Shown one piece after another: positions 43,782 through 53,434 of a stretch of DNA of 64,000 nucleotides. The position numbers and the translations under genes are program-made. The notes beneath the pieces are model-generated. The model saw nothing but the letters and a program-made list of their open reading frames with translations. It was not told the origin of the DNA and searched no databases. This DNA is from JAAEPI01 sp965212145 (GTDB taxonomy: Bacteria; Bacteroidota; Bacteroidia; Cytophagales; Cyclobacteriaceae): contig CBDBUY010000004.1 of NCBI GenBank assembly GCA_965212145.1, positions 744,001 to 808,000 of the forward strand, given 5' to 3'. The first letter of the stretch is position 1. Each line of letters opens with the position of its first letter.

Positions 43782-45302
43782 CTAGGAGTTCATAAACTCC
43801 AAAATATCATCGAGATACTCGCGATCGTTAGCCAGTCGTGGCACTTTGTTCTGACCACCCAGCTTACCTCTTTTCTCCATCCAGGAATAAAAAGTACCCT
43901 CGGGAGCTTTGTGTAGAATTGGTGAATGCAAAGCTATGTCCTTGTGCCGCTTGGCATCATAATCCGAGTTGAGCTCGCGAAGTTTCTCATCTACCAAATG
44001 AATGAACCTTTCAAGATCGTCCGGTTCTTTGACAAATTCTATGACCCATTCATGACTGCCTTGATCTCCTTGGGCGAGGAATTTCGGTCCGGCTGTAAAG
44101 TTTTGAACAGAGGCCGTGGTTTTGTGACATGCTTCCGCGATGGCTTCCTCTGCATTTTCAATGATCAACTCTTCTCCAAATGCGTTGATGAAATGCTTCG
44201 TTCGTCCCGAGATCTTGATTCGATAAGGAGAGGTGGAGGTGAACTTCACTGTGTCCCCAATATTGTACCGCCAGAGTCCCGCATTGGTGGTAATAAGCAT
44301 TGCATAGTTTTGGCCTATTTCTACATCCTCAAGTGTGATTGTTTTGGGGTCATCAGAATCCCAATCACACATGGAGATGAACTCATAGAAAATTCCATAA
44401 TCAAGCATAAGGAGCATTTCGTCCAGATTACTGGTGTCTTGAATCCCAAAGAATCCCTCGGAAGCATTGTAGGTTTCCATGTAATTCATATCGCTCGAGG
44501 GAATCAGCTTCTGAAAGAGCTCGCGGTACGGAGTGAATGACACTGCACCATGGAAAAAGACTTCCAAATTGGGCCAAATTTCGAGTACGTTTTTAGCACC
44601 TCGCATTTCCAGCATGCGCTCCAATAACACGTAAGTCCATGTTGGCACTCCAGACATATTGGTGACGTTTTCATGCTGGGTCACTTCCATCATTTTTTCC
44701 AGCTTTGGCTCCCAATCCTCCATGAGTGCAATTTCCAGACTAGGCGTTTTGGCCATCTGGGCCCACCACGGCATGTTGGCCATCAATACTGCCGAGACAT
44801 CTCCGTAATATGAGGTCTCCGAAGGATCATACGGATTCAGCTGATGGCTGCCACCAATGACCAGGCCCTTTCCATCAAACATCTCTGCTTTTGGATGGTT
44901 GTTGAAGTAAATGGACAAAAGGTCTTTTCCGGCGTTAAAGTGACAATCTTCCAGAGCCTCAGAGGAAACAGGAATAAACTTGCTTCTGGAGTTAGTCGTG
45001 CCGGATGATTTGGCAAACCACTTAATCTCCGACGGCCAAAGAATTCCGTGTTCTCCTTTTAACAACCGCTCAATGTAGGGGTACAAGTCTTCGTATGCGA
45101 CTATGGGAACCTTTGACTTGTAATCCTGATAATTTTTTATGGATTTGAAATCATACTTTTTTCCATACTCCGTATTCTTCCCCTTCTCCAACAATTTTTC
45201 CAACCATTCATTTTGCACCTCGTGCGGGTACTTCATAAATAGCTCAATGTCATGAATGCGCTTCTTCATGACCCAGGACATTATGGAGTTGAAGAGCGCC
45301 AT
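43782..45302 (-). CDS. GH3-family acyl-adenylating protein
   Basis: 506 residues. GH3 fold of the ANL superfamily: the ATP loop KSSGTTNSRSKFIPVS near 90-105, the second motif NYMETYNASEGFFGIQD near 300, and LWRYNIGDTVKF with ISGRTKHFINAFGEEL near 360-390. Plant GH3 enzymes couple auxin or jasmonate to amino acids; bacterial members are common in Bacteroidota and their acid and acceptor are unknown. It starts four bases after the lptB stop and is probably co-transcribed with recJ and lptB. Confidence 0.88.
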   Translation of the reverse strand: MALFNSIMSWVMKKRIHDIELFMKYPHEVQNEWLEKLLEKGKNTEYGKKYDFKSIKNYQDYKSKVPIVAYEDLYPYIERLLKGEHGILWPSEIKWFAKSSGTTNSRSKFIPVSSEALEDCHFNAGKDLLSIYFNNHPKAEMFDGKGLVIGGSHQLNPYDPSETSYYGDVSAVLMANMPWWAQMAKTPSLEIALMEDWEPKLEKMMEVTQHENVTNMSGVPTWTYVLLERMLEMRGAKNVLEIWPNLEVFFHGAVSFTPYRELFQKLIPSSDMNYMETYNASEGFFGIQDTSNLDEMLLMLDYGIFYEFISMCDWDSDDPKTITLEDVEIGQNYAMLITTNAGLWRYNIGDTVKFTSTSPYRIKISGRTKHFINAFGEELIIENAEEAIAEACHKTTASVQNFTAGPKFLAQGDQGSHEWVIEFVKEPDDLERFIHLVDEKLRELNSDYDAKRHKDIALHSPILHKAPEGTFYSWMEKRGKLGGQNKVPRLANDREYLDDILEFMNS

Positions 45303-45305
45303 GGT

Positions 45306-46037
45306 TTAGATCTTCCGCTTGAGTTCGAAATGCTTGCCGAGATAGACGCGTCTTACTTGTTCGTCACTTGCAAGTTCCTCGGCTGTACCAGATTTCAATA
45401 GTTTTCCATTGGACATGATGTAGGCGCGATCGGTGATGGAAAGCGTCTCATTCACATTATGGTCCGTTATAAGGATGCCAATGTCTTTTTGCTTGAGCTT
45501 CGCCACAATGCCTTGAATCTCCTCCACGGCGATAGGGTCAACACCCGCAAAAGGTTCATCTAACAAAACGAATTTCGGGTCGACAGCCAAGGCTCTGGCA
45601 ATCTCGGTTCTTCGTCGTTCGCCACCAGAAAGCACCATACCAAGGTTCTTTCGCACATGCGTAAGGCTGAACTCTTCCAGCAGTGACTCAGTCTTTTCTT
45701 TTTGTTCCGCCTTGGTCAGATCTGTCAGTTCTAGAACTGCCAACAGATTGTCTTCTACCGTGAGCTTTCTAAACACAGAAGCTTCCTGCGCCAGATAGCC
45801 AATGCCTCGTTGGGCTCGCTTGTACATCGCCAGGTCAGTGATGTTTTCTTTGTCGAGGAAAATTTCACCCTCATTGGGTTTGATCAATCCTACGATCATG
45901 TAGAAAGTGGTGGTCTTGCCAGCACCATTCGGTCCAAGCAAACCCACGATCTCTCCTTGGTTTACCTCCACAGAGACTTGATTGGCCACCGTGCGCCGAC
46001 CGTACTTCTTCACCAATGATTCTGCCCTAAGCTTCAT
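45306..46037 (-). CDS. lptB: LPS export ABC transporter ATPase LptB
   Basis: 243 residues. Walker A GPNGAGKTT at 35-43, Q-loop YLAQEASVFRKLTVEDNL (the Q-E-x-S-V-F-R-K-L pattern is typical of LptB), signature LSGGERRRTEIARAL, Walker B FVLLDEPFAGVDP, and H-loop ITDHNVNE. It powers extraction of lipopolysaccharide from the inner membrane with LptFG and LptC, which are not encoded in this window. Its ATG overlaps the recJ stop by four bases. Confidence 0.95.
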   Translation of the reverse strand: MKLRAESLVKKYGRRTVANQVSVEVNQGEIVGLLGPNGAGKTTTFYMIVGLIKPNEGEIFLDKENITDLAMYKRAQRGIGYLAQEASVFRKLTVEDNLLAVLELTDLTKAEQKEKTESLLEEFSLTHVRKNLGMVLSGGERRRTEIARALAVDPKFVLLDEPFAGVDPIAVEEIQGIVAKLKQKDIGILITDHNVNETLSITDRAYIMSNGKLLKSGTAEELASDEQVRRVYLGKHFELKRKI

Positions 46038-47734
46038 TCTGCAAGTTTAATGTCCTTCAGATTCAGTTGAAGGGATTTGTGTCCTCGATATTCATTTTCC
46101 TCCAGATGGTAAACAATCTGAAACGGCTCATTTGGTTGTATTCTCTCTGCTAACTCTCCAAATCCAAACCCAATGGCCTCAAAACCCTGAGGATTTCCGT
46201 CTTGATAAAGCACCAATTTCAAATGCGCATCCTTGATCAATCTCGGCTCTTTTTTGACAAACACATTTTCACTCCAAAAAGTTGGTTGGAGATTCCAGGG
46301 GCCAAAAGGAGCCATCTGATTGAGAATACCCATGTTCTTGAAGTTCAAGAATTCGAAATTCACTTTTTGATCAACGAGAATTTTAGGAATTTGCTGATCT
46401 GGGGTGATTTTCGTCTTGACCACCTGCTCAAATTTTTCCCGGAAGGAATCCACCTTGTCCAATTCTAAGGTCATACCCGCAGCATGCGCATGGCCACCAA
46501 ACTGATTGAGCAAATCAGCGCACTCGCCAATCGCTTCATGAATGTCAAAACCGTCAACCGATCGGGCAGATCCGGTCGCCACACCCTCGGATTCAGTGAG
46601 AATTATAGTAGGTCGGTAATAATGCTCGATGCATCGTGACGCCACAATTCCTACGACTCCTTTGTGCCAGTCTTTTTTGAATAGAACGGAACTTGCGGTT
46701 TCAGGGAAGTCTTCAGCGATCATCTCAAGTGCCTCTTGCGTAATTGCTTTGTCAAAATCCTTGCGTTCGACATTCCGATCATTCAGGACTTTGGCCAACT
46801 CACTCAACTCGTCCGTGTGCTGGTTGATCAGCAGGTTAACAGATTCCTTAGCATGCGTCAGCCGACCAGTTGCATTGATTCGCGGACCAATGTAAAAAAC
46901 CACATCCGAGATCGAGAGCTGCTTGTTGATCCCGCTTATTTCTTTGAGGGCACTCAGCCCCGGGCTAGGATCTTGATTCAATTTCTTTAATCCGTAATGG
47001 GCCAGAATTCTATTCTCACCAACAATCGGGACGATATCCGACCCAATGCTCACGGCCACAAAATCCAGATACTCAAAAAGCTCGCTGGAGTCAATCGTGT
47101 TCTGCTGACAAAATCCTTGCAGCAGCTTGAAGCCTACCCCACAGCCGCAAAGTTCTTTAAAGGGATATGAACAGTCTTTTTGTTTTGGATCCAAAACGGC
47201 CAACGCATTTGGAATCTCTTTCCCTGGAATGTGATGATCACAAATGATCATGTCCAGACCCAGTTCATTGGCAAGGTTAGCCATGTTATTGGCCCGAATG
47301 CCACAGTCTAAGCAGATCATCAATTTAAAGCCATTATCTGCTGCCCACCGAACGCCCTTTTCAGAAATGCCGTAACCCTCTGTATATCGATCCGGGACAT
47401 AAAACTCCACGTCCGCCGAAAGCTTTTTCAGGAAAGAGTACACCACCGCAACTGCGGTTGTACCATCCACATCGTAATCGCCATAGATCAGAATTTTTTC
47501 GTTGTTGAAGACTGCCTCGCCCAGTCTATTGACGGCTTTGTCCATGTCTTTCATCAAGAATGGATCGTGCAAGTCCTGTAAAGAAGGTCTGAAAAATGTT
47601 TTGGCGTCATCAAAATTCTTGATTCCACGCTGGAGTAGAATGGCGGCAAGTGTTGAGTGCACATTGATTTCTTCGGCCAACGTTTTGATGTCGGTTTGCG
47701 AGGGTGATTTAATAAGCTCCCACTTCTTTTCCAT
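46034..47734 (-). CDS. recJ: Single-strand DNA exonuclease RecJ
   Basis: 566 residues from the ATG at 47734 (MEKKWELIKSPSQTD). An upstream open extension to 47917 was rejected because it lacks RecJ similarity. DHH phosphoesterase motifs: ILIYGDYDVDGTTA, MIICDHHIPG, and the DHHA1 part with FGGHAHAAGMTLE. 5'-3' exonuclease in recombination and mismatch repair. First gene of the recJ-lptB-GH3 run. Confidence 0.96.
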   Translation of the reverse strand: MEKKWELIKSPSQTDIKTLAEEINVHSTLAAILLQRGIKNFDDAKTFFRPSLQDLHDPFLMKDMDKAVNRLGEAVFNNEKILIYGDYDVDGTTAVAVVYSFLKKLSADVEFYVPDRYTEGYGISEKGVRWAADNGFKLMICLDCGIRANNMANLANELGLDMIICDHHIPGKEIPNALAVLDPKQKDCSYPFKELCGCGVGFKLLQGFCQQNTIDSSELFEYLDFVAVSIGSDIVPIVGENRILAHYGLKKLNQDPSPGLSALKEISGINKQLSISDVVFYIGPRINATGRLTHAKESVNLLINQHTDELSELAKVLNDRNVERKDFDKAITQEALEMIAEDFPETASSVLFKKDWHKGVVGIVASRCIEHYYRPTIILTESEGVATGSARSVDGFDIHEAIGECADLLNQFGGHAHAAGMTLELDKVDSFREKFEQVVKTKITPDQQIPKILVDQKVNFEFLNFKNMGILNQMAPFGPWNLQPTFWSENVFVKKEPRLIKDAHLKLVLYQDGNPQGFEAIGFGFGELAERIQPNEPFQIVYHLEENEYRGHKSLQLNLKDIKLAE

Positions 47735-47824
47735 TGTGTTAAAAATAGCGGTTATATACGACCTCAGATATTTTTGCCTGAAAAAGAGCACACAAAAACT
47801 TATATTCGTCACAATCTCTACCCT

Positions 47825-48457
47825 ATGCGAATACCCCTTCAGGAAATATGGAATTTCATTGAACTCATTGATGCCGATGAACATGGCTGGGACTTCACTT
47901 TGGAGGCGGGTATTCACTCCGTTGAGGGGATCAAATCAGAGACCCTGAAGCAACTCCAGAAGGATGAGTCTTACGACACTGAAATTTTGCCCTCACTTTT
48001 TACTTTTCGTGAAATTCTTTGGCAACCGGATGTGTTTCGCGAGGCAGAAATGAGTCTGGCTCCTTTGCGCGTATTGAAAGCATTCTGCGAGGAGTCCGTG
48101 GATGAGATGGATGAAAAAGATGATGTCAAACGCCTTTATAGAGAGTTGCTTTTGGCCATGGCCGATTGCTGCCATCGGGCCGAAAAAGAAATTGCGGAAG
48201 GAAAAGGCAAGGTGACCGATGTGCTAGGACACCTTAGGACCTGCACGTTCCCGATCATCAAGTTTTTCATTTATCACCCGATGAACCGGACGGATTATTA
48301 CAGAGACGCGATCAATCGACTGAACTATGCTGTGAAGATTATGCTGACTCAGTTTTATGGGCAGTACTCGGAGCTGACTGAGCCGCATTGGGTGGTAGGG
48401 TATGAGCAAAAAAAGAAACCAAAAAAGGAGGCGGCCGATGGAGACAAGTCGAAGTGA
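47825..48457 (+). CDS. Protein of unknown function, Lys-rich C-terminus
   Basis: 210 residues from the ATG at 47825. It is cytoplasmic and mostly helical, with an N-terminal IPLQEIWNFIELIDADEHGWDF, a central acidic helix (ESVDEMDEKDDVKRLYRELLLAMADCCHRAEKE) and a basic tail (GYEQKKKPKKEAADGDKSK). No domain is recognised. It overlaps the start of the downstream VTT membrane-protein gene, which suggests a coupled pair. Confidence 0.7.
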   Translation: MRIPLQEIWNFIELIDADEHGWDFTLEAGIHSVEGIKSETLKQLQKDESYDTEILPSLFTFREILWQPDVFREAEMSLAPLRVLKAFCEESVDEMDEKDDVKRLYRELLLAMADCCHRAEKEIAEGKGKVTDVLGHLRTCTFPIIKFFIYHPMNRTDYYRDAINRLNYAVKIMLTQFYGQYSELTEPHWVVGYEQKKKPKKEAADGDKSK

Positions 48458-49016
48458 TCGGTCGAGGTTTTTTCTGCGAAACCTGCTGAGAGGAATTCTT
48501 TTTCTCACGGTCATTATTGGTGGATATGTGGTGGCCAAAAAGTACCTGGGCTTTGACCTGAAAGAAATAATGGGTCCGCTTTATGAAAGTCCGAAAACAG
48601 TCTTCACCATTTTCTGGATTTCGGAGGTCGTTTTTGGAATCATCCCACCAGAATTTTTCATGATCTGGTCACAGCGTCATGAGGATTTGAATCTTTTCAT
48701 TTCGAATGTTCTGCTTCTGATGACCATCTCCTATGCAGCAGGAATTGTGGGCTACTGGTTCGGAGCGTACCTCAACACAACACGCGCTTTTCGCTTTGTG
48801 AAAAACAAGGTTTTTGGGAAATTTGAGGAGCATTTCAACAATTATGGAGGCTTCCTGGTCATAGTAGCAGCAATGACCCCTTTGCCTTTCTCGGGCATTT
48901 GCATGCTTGTGGGTTCCGTACATTATCCATTTAGCCGATTTTTAGTTTTTGCCATGGCGCGATTCATTCGATTCACTGCCTACGCCTATATCATCTGGCA
49001 GGCGCATATTGCATGA
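48438..49016 (+). CDS. VTT/DedA-like membrane protein
   Basis: 192 residues when started at 48438. An ATG at 48402 gives 204 residues, but the later ATG is preceded by an unusually good Shine-Dalgarno sequence (AAGGAGG) and was preferred. About five transmembrane segments; the VTT-type segments are IFWISEVVFGIIPPEFFMIW, AAGIVGYWFGAYLN and the PLPFSGICMLVGSVHYPFSRF loop with FxxxxxxR after it. Bacterial relatives move lipids such as undecaprenyl phosphate across the inner membrane. It overlaps the preceding gene by 20 bases. Confidence 0.78.
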   Translation: METSRSDRSRFFLRNLLRGILFLTVIIGGYVVAKKYLGFDLKEIMGPLYESPKTVFTIFWISEVVFGIIPPEFFMIWSQRHEDLNLFISNVLLLMTISYAAGIVGYWFGAYLNTTRAFRFVKNKVFGKFEEHFNNYGGFLVIVAAMTPLPFSGICMLVGSVHYPFSRFLVFAMARFIRFTAYAYIIWQAHIA

Positions 49017-49069
49017 ACTTAGTTTTGGTTTGAATAGTTAATGGGTGAAATGCTAATTTCGCCAGCCAA

Positions 49070-50074
49070 ATGAAGGGAGTTTTACTAGTCAACCTCGGCA
49101 CGCCCGATTCCACCAAAGTTTCTGATGTCAGAAAATACCTCCGCGAGTTTCTCATGGACAAGCGGGTTATTGATGTGCCTTTTCTCAATCGCTGGCTGTT
49201 GGTCAACCTGATCATCGCACCGCTCAGAGCACCGAAATCAGCGAAGGAATATGAGCGATTGTTTGATGAAAAGGGTTCGCCTTTAAAATACTATGGTTTT
49301 GAGATTCGTGACCTGCTGAGAAACCTAGTTGAGGAAAAGGGCTATCAGGTGGAATTGGCGATGAGATATCAAAGCCCGTCTATTCAGGAAGGTTTGCACG
49401 CATTAAAGCATTGCCAATCCATACATGTGATTCCACTTTTCCCGCAATACGCATCAGCTAGTACTGGATCTGTGCAGGACAAGGTGATGGAAATCGTCAA
49501 GGACTGGCAGATTATTCCTGATATCAAATTCACTTCTCAGTTTTTTGAAGAAGAGCTGTTCCTGGAGACAATCGCCGACAATGCGGGCAGACTCATGGCG
49601 GAGACAGAGTACGATCATTTTCTATTTAGCTACCACGGCATTCCTGAGCGCCAGATCATTAAAGGGTCTATCGACGGCTATTGTCAACTAGGCAAATGCT
49701 GCGGTAAGCTCCATGATAAAAACCGCTACTGCTATCGAGCGCAATGCTTTGCCACCACCAGGTTGCTGGCAGAAAAACTTGGACTTAAGGATGAGCAGTA
49801 TTCCGTGGCTTTCCAGTCACGCTTGGGAAAAACTCCCTGGATCAAGCCGTATACAGACGAAGTATTAGAGGAGTTGGCCAAGGCGGGGAAGAAAAAGGTG
49901 CTGGCCTTCTCCCCAAGCTTTATTTCCGACTGCCTAGAAACCACCGTGGAGGTCGGTGAGACTTACCAGGAAGATTTCGTTGCTGCTGGTGGCAAACAAT
50001 GGGACTTGGTGCCCAGTCTGAATGCGGAAGAGAAATGGGTGAGGTGTTTGGAGGGGATGGTGATTAATAACTAA
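49070..50074 (+). CDS. hemH: Ferrochelatase
   Basis: 334 residues. GVLLVNLGTPDSTKVSDVRKYL at the start, MRYQSPSIQEGLHAL, the active-site His segment FLFSYHGIPERQIIKG near 185-200, and the C-terminal glutamate segment SPSFISDCLETTVEVGE. It inserts iron into protoporphyrin IX. It has five closely spaced cysteines in the lid region (GYCQLGKCCGKLHDKNRYC) plus RAQCFATT, which resembles metal- or cluster-binding variants; whether they bind a cluster is unknown. Its 3' end overlaps the cysteine desulfurase gene by four bases in convergent orientation. Confidence 0.95.
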   Translation: MKGVLLVNLGTPDSTKVSDVRKYLREFLMDKRVIDVPFLNRWLLVNLIIAPLRAPKSAKEYERLFDEKGSPLKYYGFEIRDLLRNLVEEKGYQVELAMRYQSPSIQEGLHALKHCQSIHVIPLFPQYASASTGSVQDKVMEIVKDWQIIPDIKFTSQFFEEELFLETIADNAGRLMAETEYDHFLFSYHGIPERQIIKGSIDGYCQLGKCCGKLHDKNRYCYRAQCFATTRLLAEKLGLKDEQYSVAFQSRLGKTPWIKPYTDEVLEELAKAGKKKVLAFSPSFISDCLETTVEVGETYQEDFVAAGGKQWDLVPSLNAEEKWVRCLEGMVINN

Positions 50075-51210
50075 ACCCCAGCCCCCTGATACAACCCGGC
50101 CAGTTTTTCCACGGCAAAGTCTACATCAGATTCTTTGGTGAACTTGGAAAATGAAAAGCGAATAGCCGCGCGGTTTTGATCCCGATCCAGCTCTGCCAGG
50201 ACATGTGAGCCTATGTCCGAACCACTTGTGCAGGCACTTCCTCCTGAGCACGAAACTCCCGCAATGTCCATGTTGAACAATAGCATTTCGTTATCATCAC
50301 TCTGGGGGAGGCAAACATTCAATACAGTATAAAGACTTCTCGCCGGATCTTCGGCATTGCCGTTATAAGCCACGTCCTCAATAGAACCTCGCAGCTTTGC
50401 CATCATTCGATCTTTCAGTCCTTGAATGTGTTTTTGATGAGCGTCCATGTCCTGATAGGCCAATTCGAGTGCCTTTGCAATTCCCACAATGCCGTACACG
50501 TTTTCCGTTCCGCCACGCATGTTTCGTTCTTGTGATCCGCCAAAAATCAACGGCTTGATCTTCGTTTTGTGGTTGATGTACATGAACCCTATGCCTTTCG
50601 GGCCATGGAATTTATGCGCTGAACCCACGGCAAAGTTGACATTCAGGTCACTAAAATCGTGGACATAATGTCCCATGGTCTGCACAGTATCTGAGTGCAG
50701 CAATGCTCCATATTCTTGACACAGTTCTCCGGTTCTTTTCAGATCCTGAAGGTTGCCAATTTCATTGTTTGCATGCATCAAGCTGACAATGGTCGGTTTG
50801 TCTTCCTTAAGCAGAGTCTCCAGTTCGTCGTAACTGAAATTCCCTTTTCCGTCTAGATTGAGATAGACAACTTCAACGCCCTTCTCACCCAACATCTGCA
50901 CAGTGTGCAACACCGCATGGTGCTCGATTTTGGTGCTAATGATTCTTTTTACGCCCAGTGAATCTACAGAGCAGCGCAAAGCCATGTTATCTGCTTCTGT
51001 ACCTGTCGACGTGAAGAAAATTTCCGAAGGAGCGGCATTGACCAAGTCGGCGATGGTTTTTCGCGAGCGCTCAATGGCTGTACGAACGGCTCGACCATCT
51101 CCATGAATCGAGGACGGATTTCCGTAGTGTTCCTTGAAATAAGGCATCATGGCCTCCAGAACGAGTGGGTCGATCGCTGTGGTGGCCGCATTGTCTAGAT
51201 ATACACGCAT
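50071..51210 (-). CDS. Cysteine desulfurase (NifS/IscS family)
   Basis: 379 residues, class V aminotransferase fold. YLDNAATTAIDP at the start, MHANNEIGNLQDL, the PLP lysine in VGSAHKFHGPKG, and the sulfur-carrying Cys in SCSGGSACTSGS, with a short lobe as in NifS/IscS group I. It releases sulfur from cysteine for iron-sulfur clusters or tRNA thiolation; no isc/suf genes are near, so its acceptor is open. It lies 11 bases after the phosphoglucosamine-mutase gene on the same strand. Confidence 0.92.
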   Translation of the reverse strand: MRVYLDNAATTAIDPLVLEAMMPYFKEHYGNPSSIHGDGRAVRTAIERSRKTIADLVNAAPSEIFFTSTGTEADNMALRCSVDSLGVKRIISTKIEHHAVLHTVQMLGEKGVEVVYLNLDGKGNFSYDELETLLKEDKPTIVSLMHANNEIGNLQDLKRTGELCQEYGALLHSDTVQTMGHYVHDFSDLNVNFAVGSAHKFHGPKGIGFMYINHKTKIKPLIFGGSQERNMRGGTENVYGIVGIAKALELAYQDMDAHQKHIQGLKDRMMAKLRGSIEDVAYNGNAEDPARSLYTVLNVCLPQSDDNEMLLFNMDIAGVSCSGGSACTSGSDIGSHVLAELDRDQNRAAIRFSFSKFTKESDVDFAVEKLAGLYQGAGV

Positions 51211-51221
51211 GTACTTTTGGG

Positions 51222-52604
51222 TTAGCCCGAAATCACCTCCTTAATGTCCATGATCAACTTTTGTGCAAGGTGATCGGCCGTGGAAGCATTTTCGGATTCC
51301 GCAAAAATACGAATAATTGGTTCAGTATTGGACTTTCTCAAGTGCACCCATTCCTTGTCAAATTCGATCTTCACGCCATCAATCGTAGAGATCGGCTGAT
51401 TGGCATATTTCTCCTGTATTTTGGTCAATACCTCGTTTAAGTCCAGATCAGGTGTGAGTTCAATTTTATTCTTGGAAATGTAATAGCTGGGATACGTGGA
51501 TCTCAATCTGGTCGCTGACATGTCCGACTTGGCCAGATGTGTCAGAAAAAGCGCGATTCCGGCCAGAGCGTCTCGACCATAATGCAAGTCCGGCACAATG
51601 ACTCCACCGTTTCCTTCTCCACCTATGACTGCATTTTGTGCCTTCATTTCGGTTACTACATTCACCTCTCCCACTGCAGAAGCAAAATACTTTCCTCCGT
51701 GCTTTTCTGTGACGTCTCTTAGCGCTCGTGTTGAAGACAAGTTGGAAACCGTATTTCCTTTTTTCTGAGATAATACATAATCAGCCACTGCAACCAGCGT
51801 GTATTCTTCACCAAAAGGCTCACCATTTTCGCAAATGAGCGCCAGCCGATCTACGTCGGGATCTACCACAATGCCTAGGTCATACTGTCCCGTTTCAATT
51901 TCACCACAAATGGATTGCAGGTTTTCAGGAACCGGTTCGGGATTGTGTGGGAAAACGCCATTTGGCTCACAGTACATGGCGTTGTATTCCACGCCAAGTT
52001 TGTCCAACAGTTTGGGTATTGCAATTCCGCCTGTGCTGTTCACAGCATCAATAACTACTTTGAATGCTTTAGCCTTGATGGCATCCACATCCACAAGCTC
52101 ATGACCGAGTACTTGGTCAATGTGCCAAGAGATGTAGGTATCCATGGATTTCGTGCTGCCATATTTTTTGGCTTCTACAAATTCCATGTTTTCTGCTTCT
52201 GCCAGGGCCAGAATTTCCGTTCCGTCAGCTTCAGAAACGAACTCACCGTTTCCATTGAGCAATTTGAGTGCGTTCCAGCCGGCCGGATTGTGGCTGGCTG
52301 TTAGAATGATGCCTCCGCTGGCTTTTTCATTGGCCACAGCCATCTCTACAGTCGGAGTGGTAGACAGACCCAAATCAATCACATCGATACCCAGGGTATT
52401 GAGGGTTTGAGAAACAAATTTTGAAAACATCTCGCCGGATGGACGGGCATCACGCCCGATGACCACCTTGGCTTCAGTTTGATCCTTCTTTACCCACGCA
52501 CCATAGGCGGCAGTAAACTTCACAACGTCAAGCGGCGAAAGTGTTTCGCCGGCCTTCCCCCCCACTGTGCCTCGCAAGCCGGAGATAGATTTTATAAGTG
52601 TCAC
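51222..52604 (-). CDS. glmM: Phosphoglucosamine mutase / phosphohexomutase
   Basis: 460 residues from a GTG start. Phosphohexomutase motifs: ISGLRGTVGGKAGE at the start, the phospho-serine loop TASHNPAGWNALK near 100-112, the metal loop DPDVDRLALI near 240, GEGNGGVIVP sugar loop, and KSNTEPIIRI phosphate loop. The Bacteroidota-type GlmM is the best match by loop sequences; a phosphomannomutase role cannot be excluded. It interconverts glucosamine 6- and 1-phosphate for cell-wall precursors. Confidence 0.88.
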   Translation of the reverse strand: MTLIKSISGLRGTVGGKAGETLSPLDVVKFTAAYGAWVKKDQTEAKVVIGRDARPSGEMFSKFVSQTLNTLGIDVIDLGLSTTPTVEMAVANEKASGGIILTASHNPAGWNALKLLNGNGEFVSEADGTEILALAEAENMEFVEAKKYGSTKSMDTYISWHIDQVLGHELVDVDAIKAKAFKVVIDAVNSTGGIAIPKLLDKLGVEYNAMYCEPNGVFPHNPEPVPENLQSICGEIETGQYDLGIVVDPDVDRLALICENGEPFGEEYTLVAVADYVLSQKKGNTVSNLSSTRALRDVTEKHGGKYFASAVGEVNVVTEMKAQNAVIGGEGNGGVIVPDLHYGRDALAGIALFLTHLAKSDMSATRLRSTYPSYYISKNKIELTPDLDLNEVLTKIQEKYANQPISTIDGVKIEFDKEWVHLRKSNTEPIIRIFAESENASTADHLAQKLIMDIKEVISG

Positions 52605-52658
52605 GAATTTTTTGGTTGGTGAAAACCTCTGTTACGTCCGATGAATCAGGGGTGACCC

Positions 52659-53177
52659 CTAACCTTCGACGGTATGATTTTTAGCTTCTATTTCCATGTC
52701 CCGATCGAAGAGGTACAGACCACCTTTGTCGTTTCCAATCATGTTTAATTTATCCATGATGTTTCGAGCCAGTCCTTCTTCTTCAATTTGCTCGGAAACG
52801 TACCACTGCATGAAGTTGTGCGTAGTGTAATCCTTTTCCTGAAGGCAAATGTGCACGACCTCATTGATGGATTTGGTGACTGCTACTTCGTGATCAAGCA
52901 GGTTCTGGAAAATATTTTGAATGTTTTCGAAATTGACCGGGGGCTGCTCCAGTGCTGGAACTATCGCATGTCCACCTCTTTCGTTTACAAATTTCACGAG
53001 CTTGAGCATGTGGAAGCGCTCCTCATCAGAGTGCTGGTAAAGAAATGCAGCCGTTCCATTTAGACCTTCGGTCTCCGCCCAAGAGGCCATTGCTAGATAA
53101 AACTGTGAGCTTTCGGCTTCTATTTTTATTTGTTGGTTGAGGGCTTCCTCAACTTTCTTATTCAACATGTCCTTCAT
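52659..53177 (-). CDS. ftnA: Ferritin (non-haem, FtnA-like)
   Basis: 172 residues. Four-helix ferritin with ferroxidase residues visible in NQQIKIEAESSQFYLAMASW, HSDEERFHMLKLVKFVNERGGH and QWYVSEQIEEEGLARNIMDKL. Stores iron as a 24-mer. A second ATG three codons in (53168) is also possible. It lies 11 bases after the small zinc-ribbon gene and probably shares its promoter. Confidence 0.95.
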   Translation of the reverse strand: MKDMLNKKVEEALNQQIKIEAESSQFYLAMASWAETEGLNGTAAFLYQHSDEERFHMLKLVKFVNERGGHAIVPALEQPPVNFENIQNIFQNLLDHEVAVTKSINEVVHICLQEKDYTTHNFMQWYVSEQIEEEGLARNIMDKLNMIGNDKGGLYLFDRDMEIEAKNHTVEG

Positions 53178-53188
53178 TTTAGTGTGAT

Positions 53189-53419
53189 TTAATCGAATTT
53201 GGCTAGCACCTTGTTCACTTCGGAATCAGGGTTAGCACAGGCATCTCCGGTTTTCACGGTTTTTCCACAGTACCCACAAGTAGCCCCTTCTTTATTTAGG
53301 TAAGGGTTCTGTGAAGCGCAGGTTCCCTTGAATTCTCCATTCTTCAAAAATATCAGTCGCACTGACATGAGAATGAAAAATAGCGCCACGAATCCGATTC
53401 CAAGTAATACTGTTGCCAT
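53189..53419 (-). CDS. Small membrane protein with cysteine-knuckle tail
   Basis: 76 residues. One N-terminal transmembrane helix (LLGIGFVALFFILMSVRLIFL) and a short cytoplasmic or periplasmic tail with Cys in KGTCASQNPY, CGYCGK and GDACANP, a likely zinc- or iron-binding knuckle (C-x-x-C plus two more Cys). The family is not named to my knowledge. It is first in an operon with ferritin, which suggests a link with iron. Promoter: TTG at plus 53464-53466, 21-base spacer, exact TAATTTTG at plus 53435-53442. Confidence 0.8.
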   Translation of the reverse strand: MATVLLGIGFVALFFILMSVRLIFLKNGEFKGTCASQNPYLNKEGATCGYCGKTVKTGDACANPDSEVNKVLAKFD

Positions 53420-53434
53420 GCCTATTTATTGGTG

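Noticed and set aside
43926..44540. 204-residue plus-strand frame in the GH3 gene
   Set aside because: Shadow of a well-recognised GH3 enzyme on the other strand.
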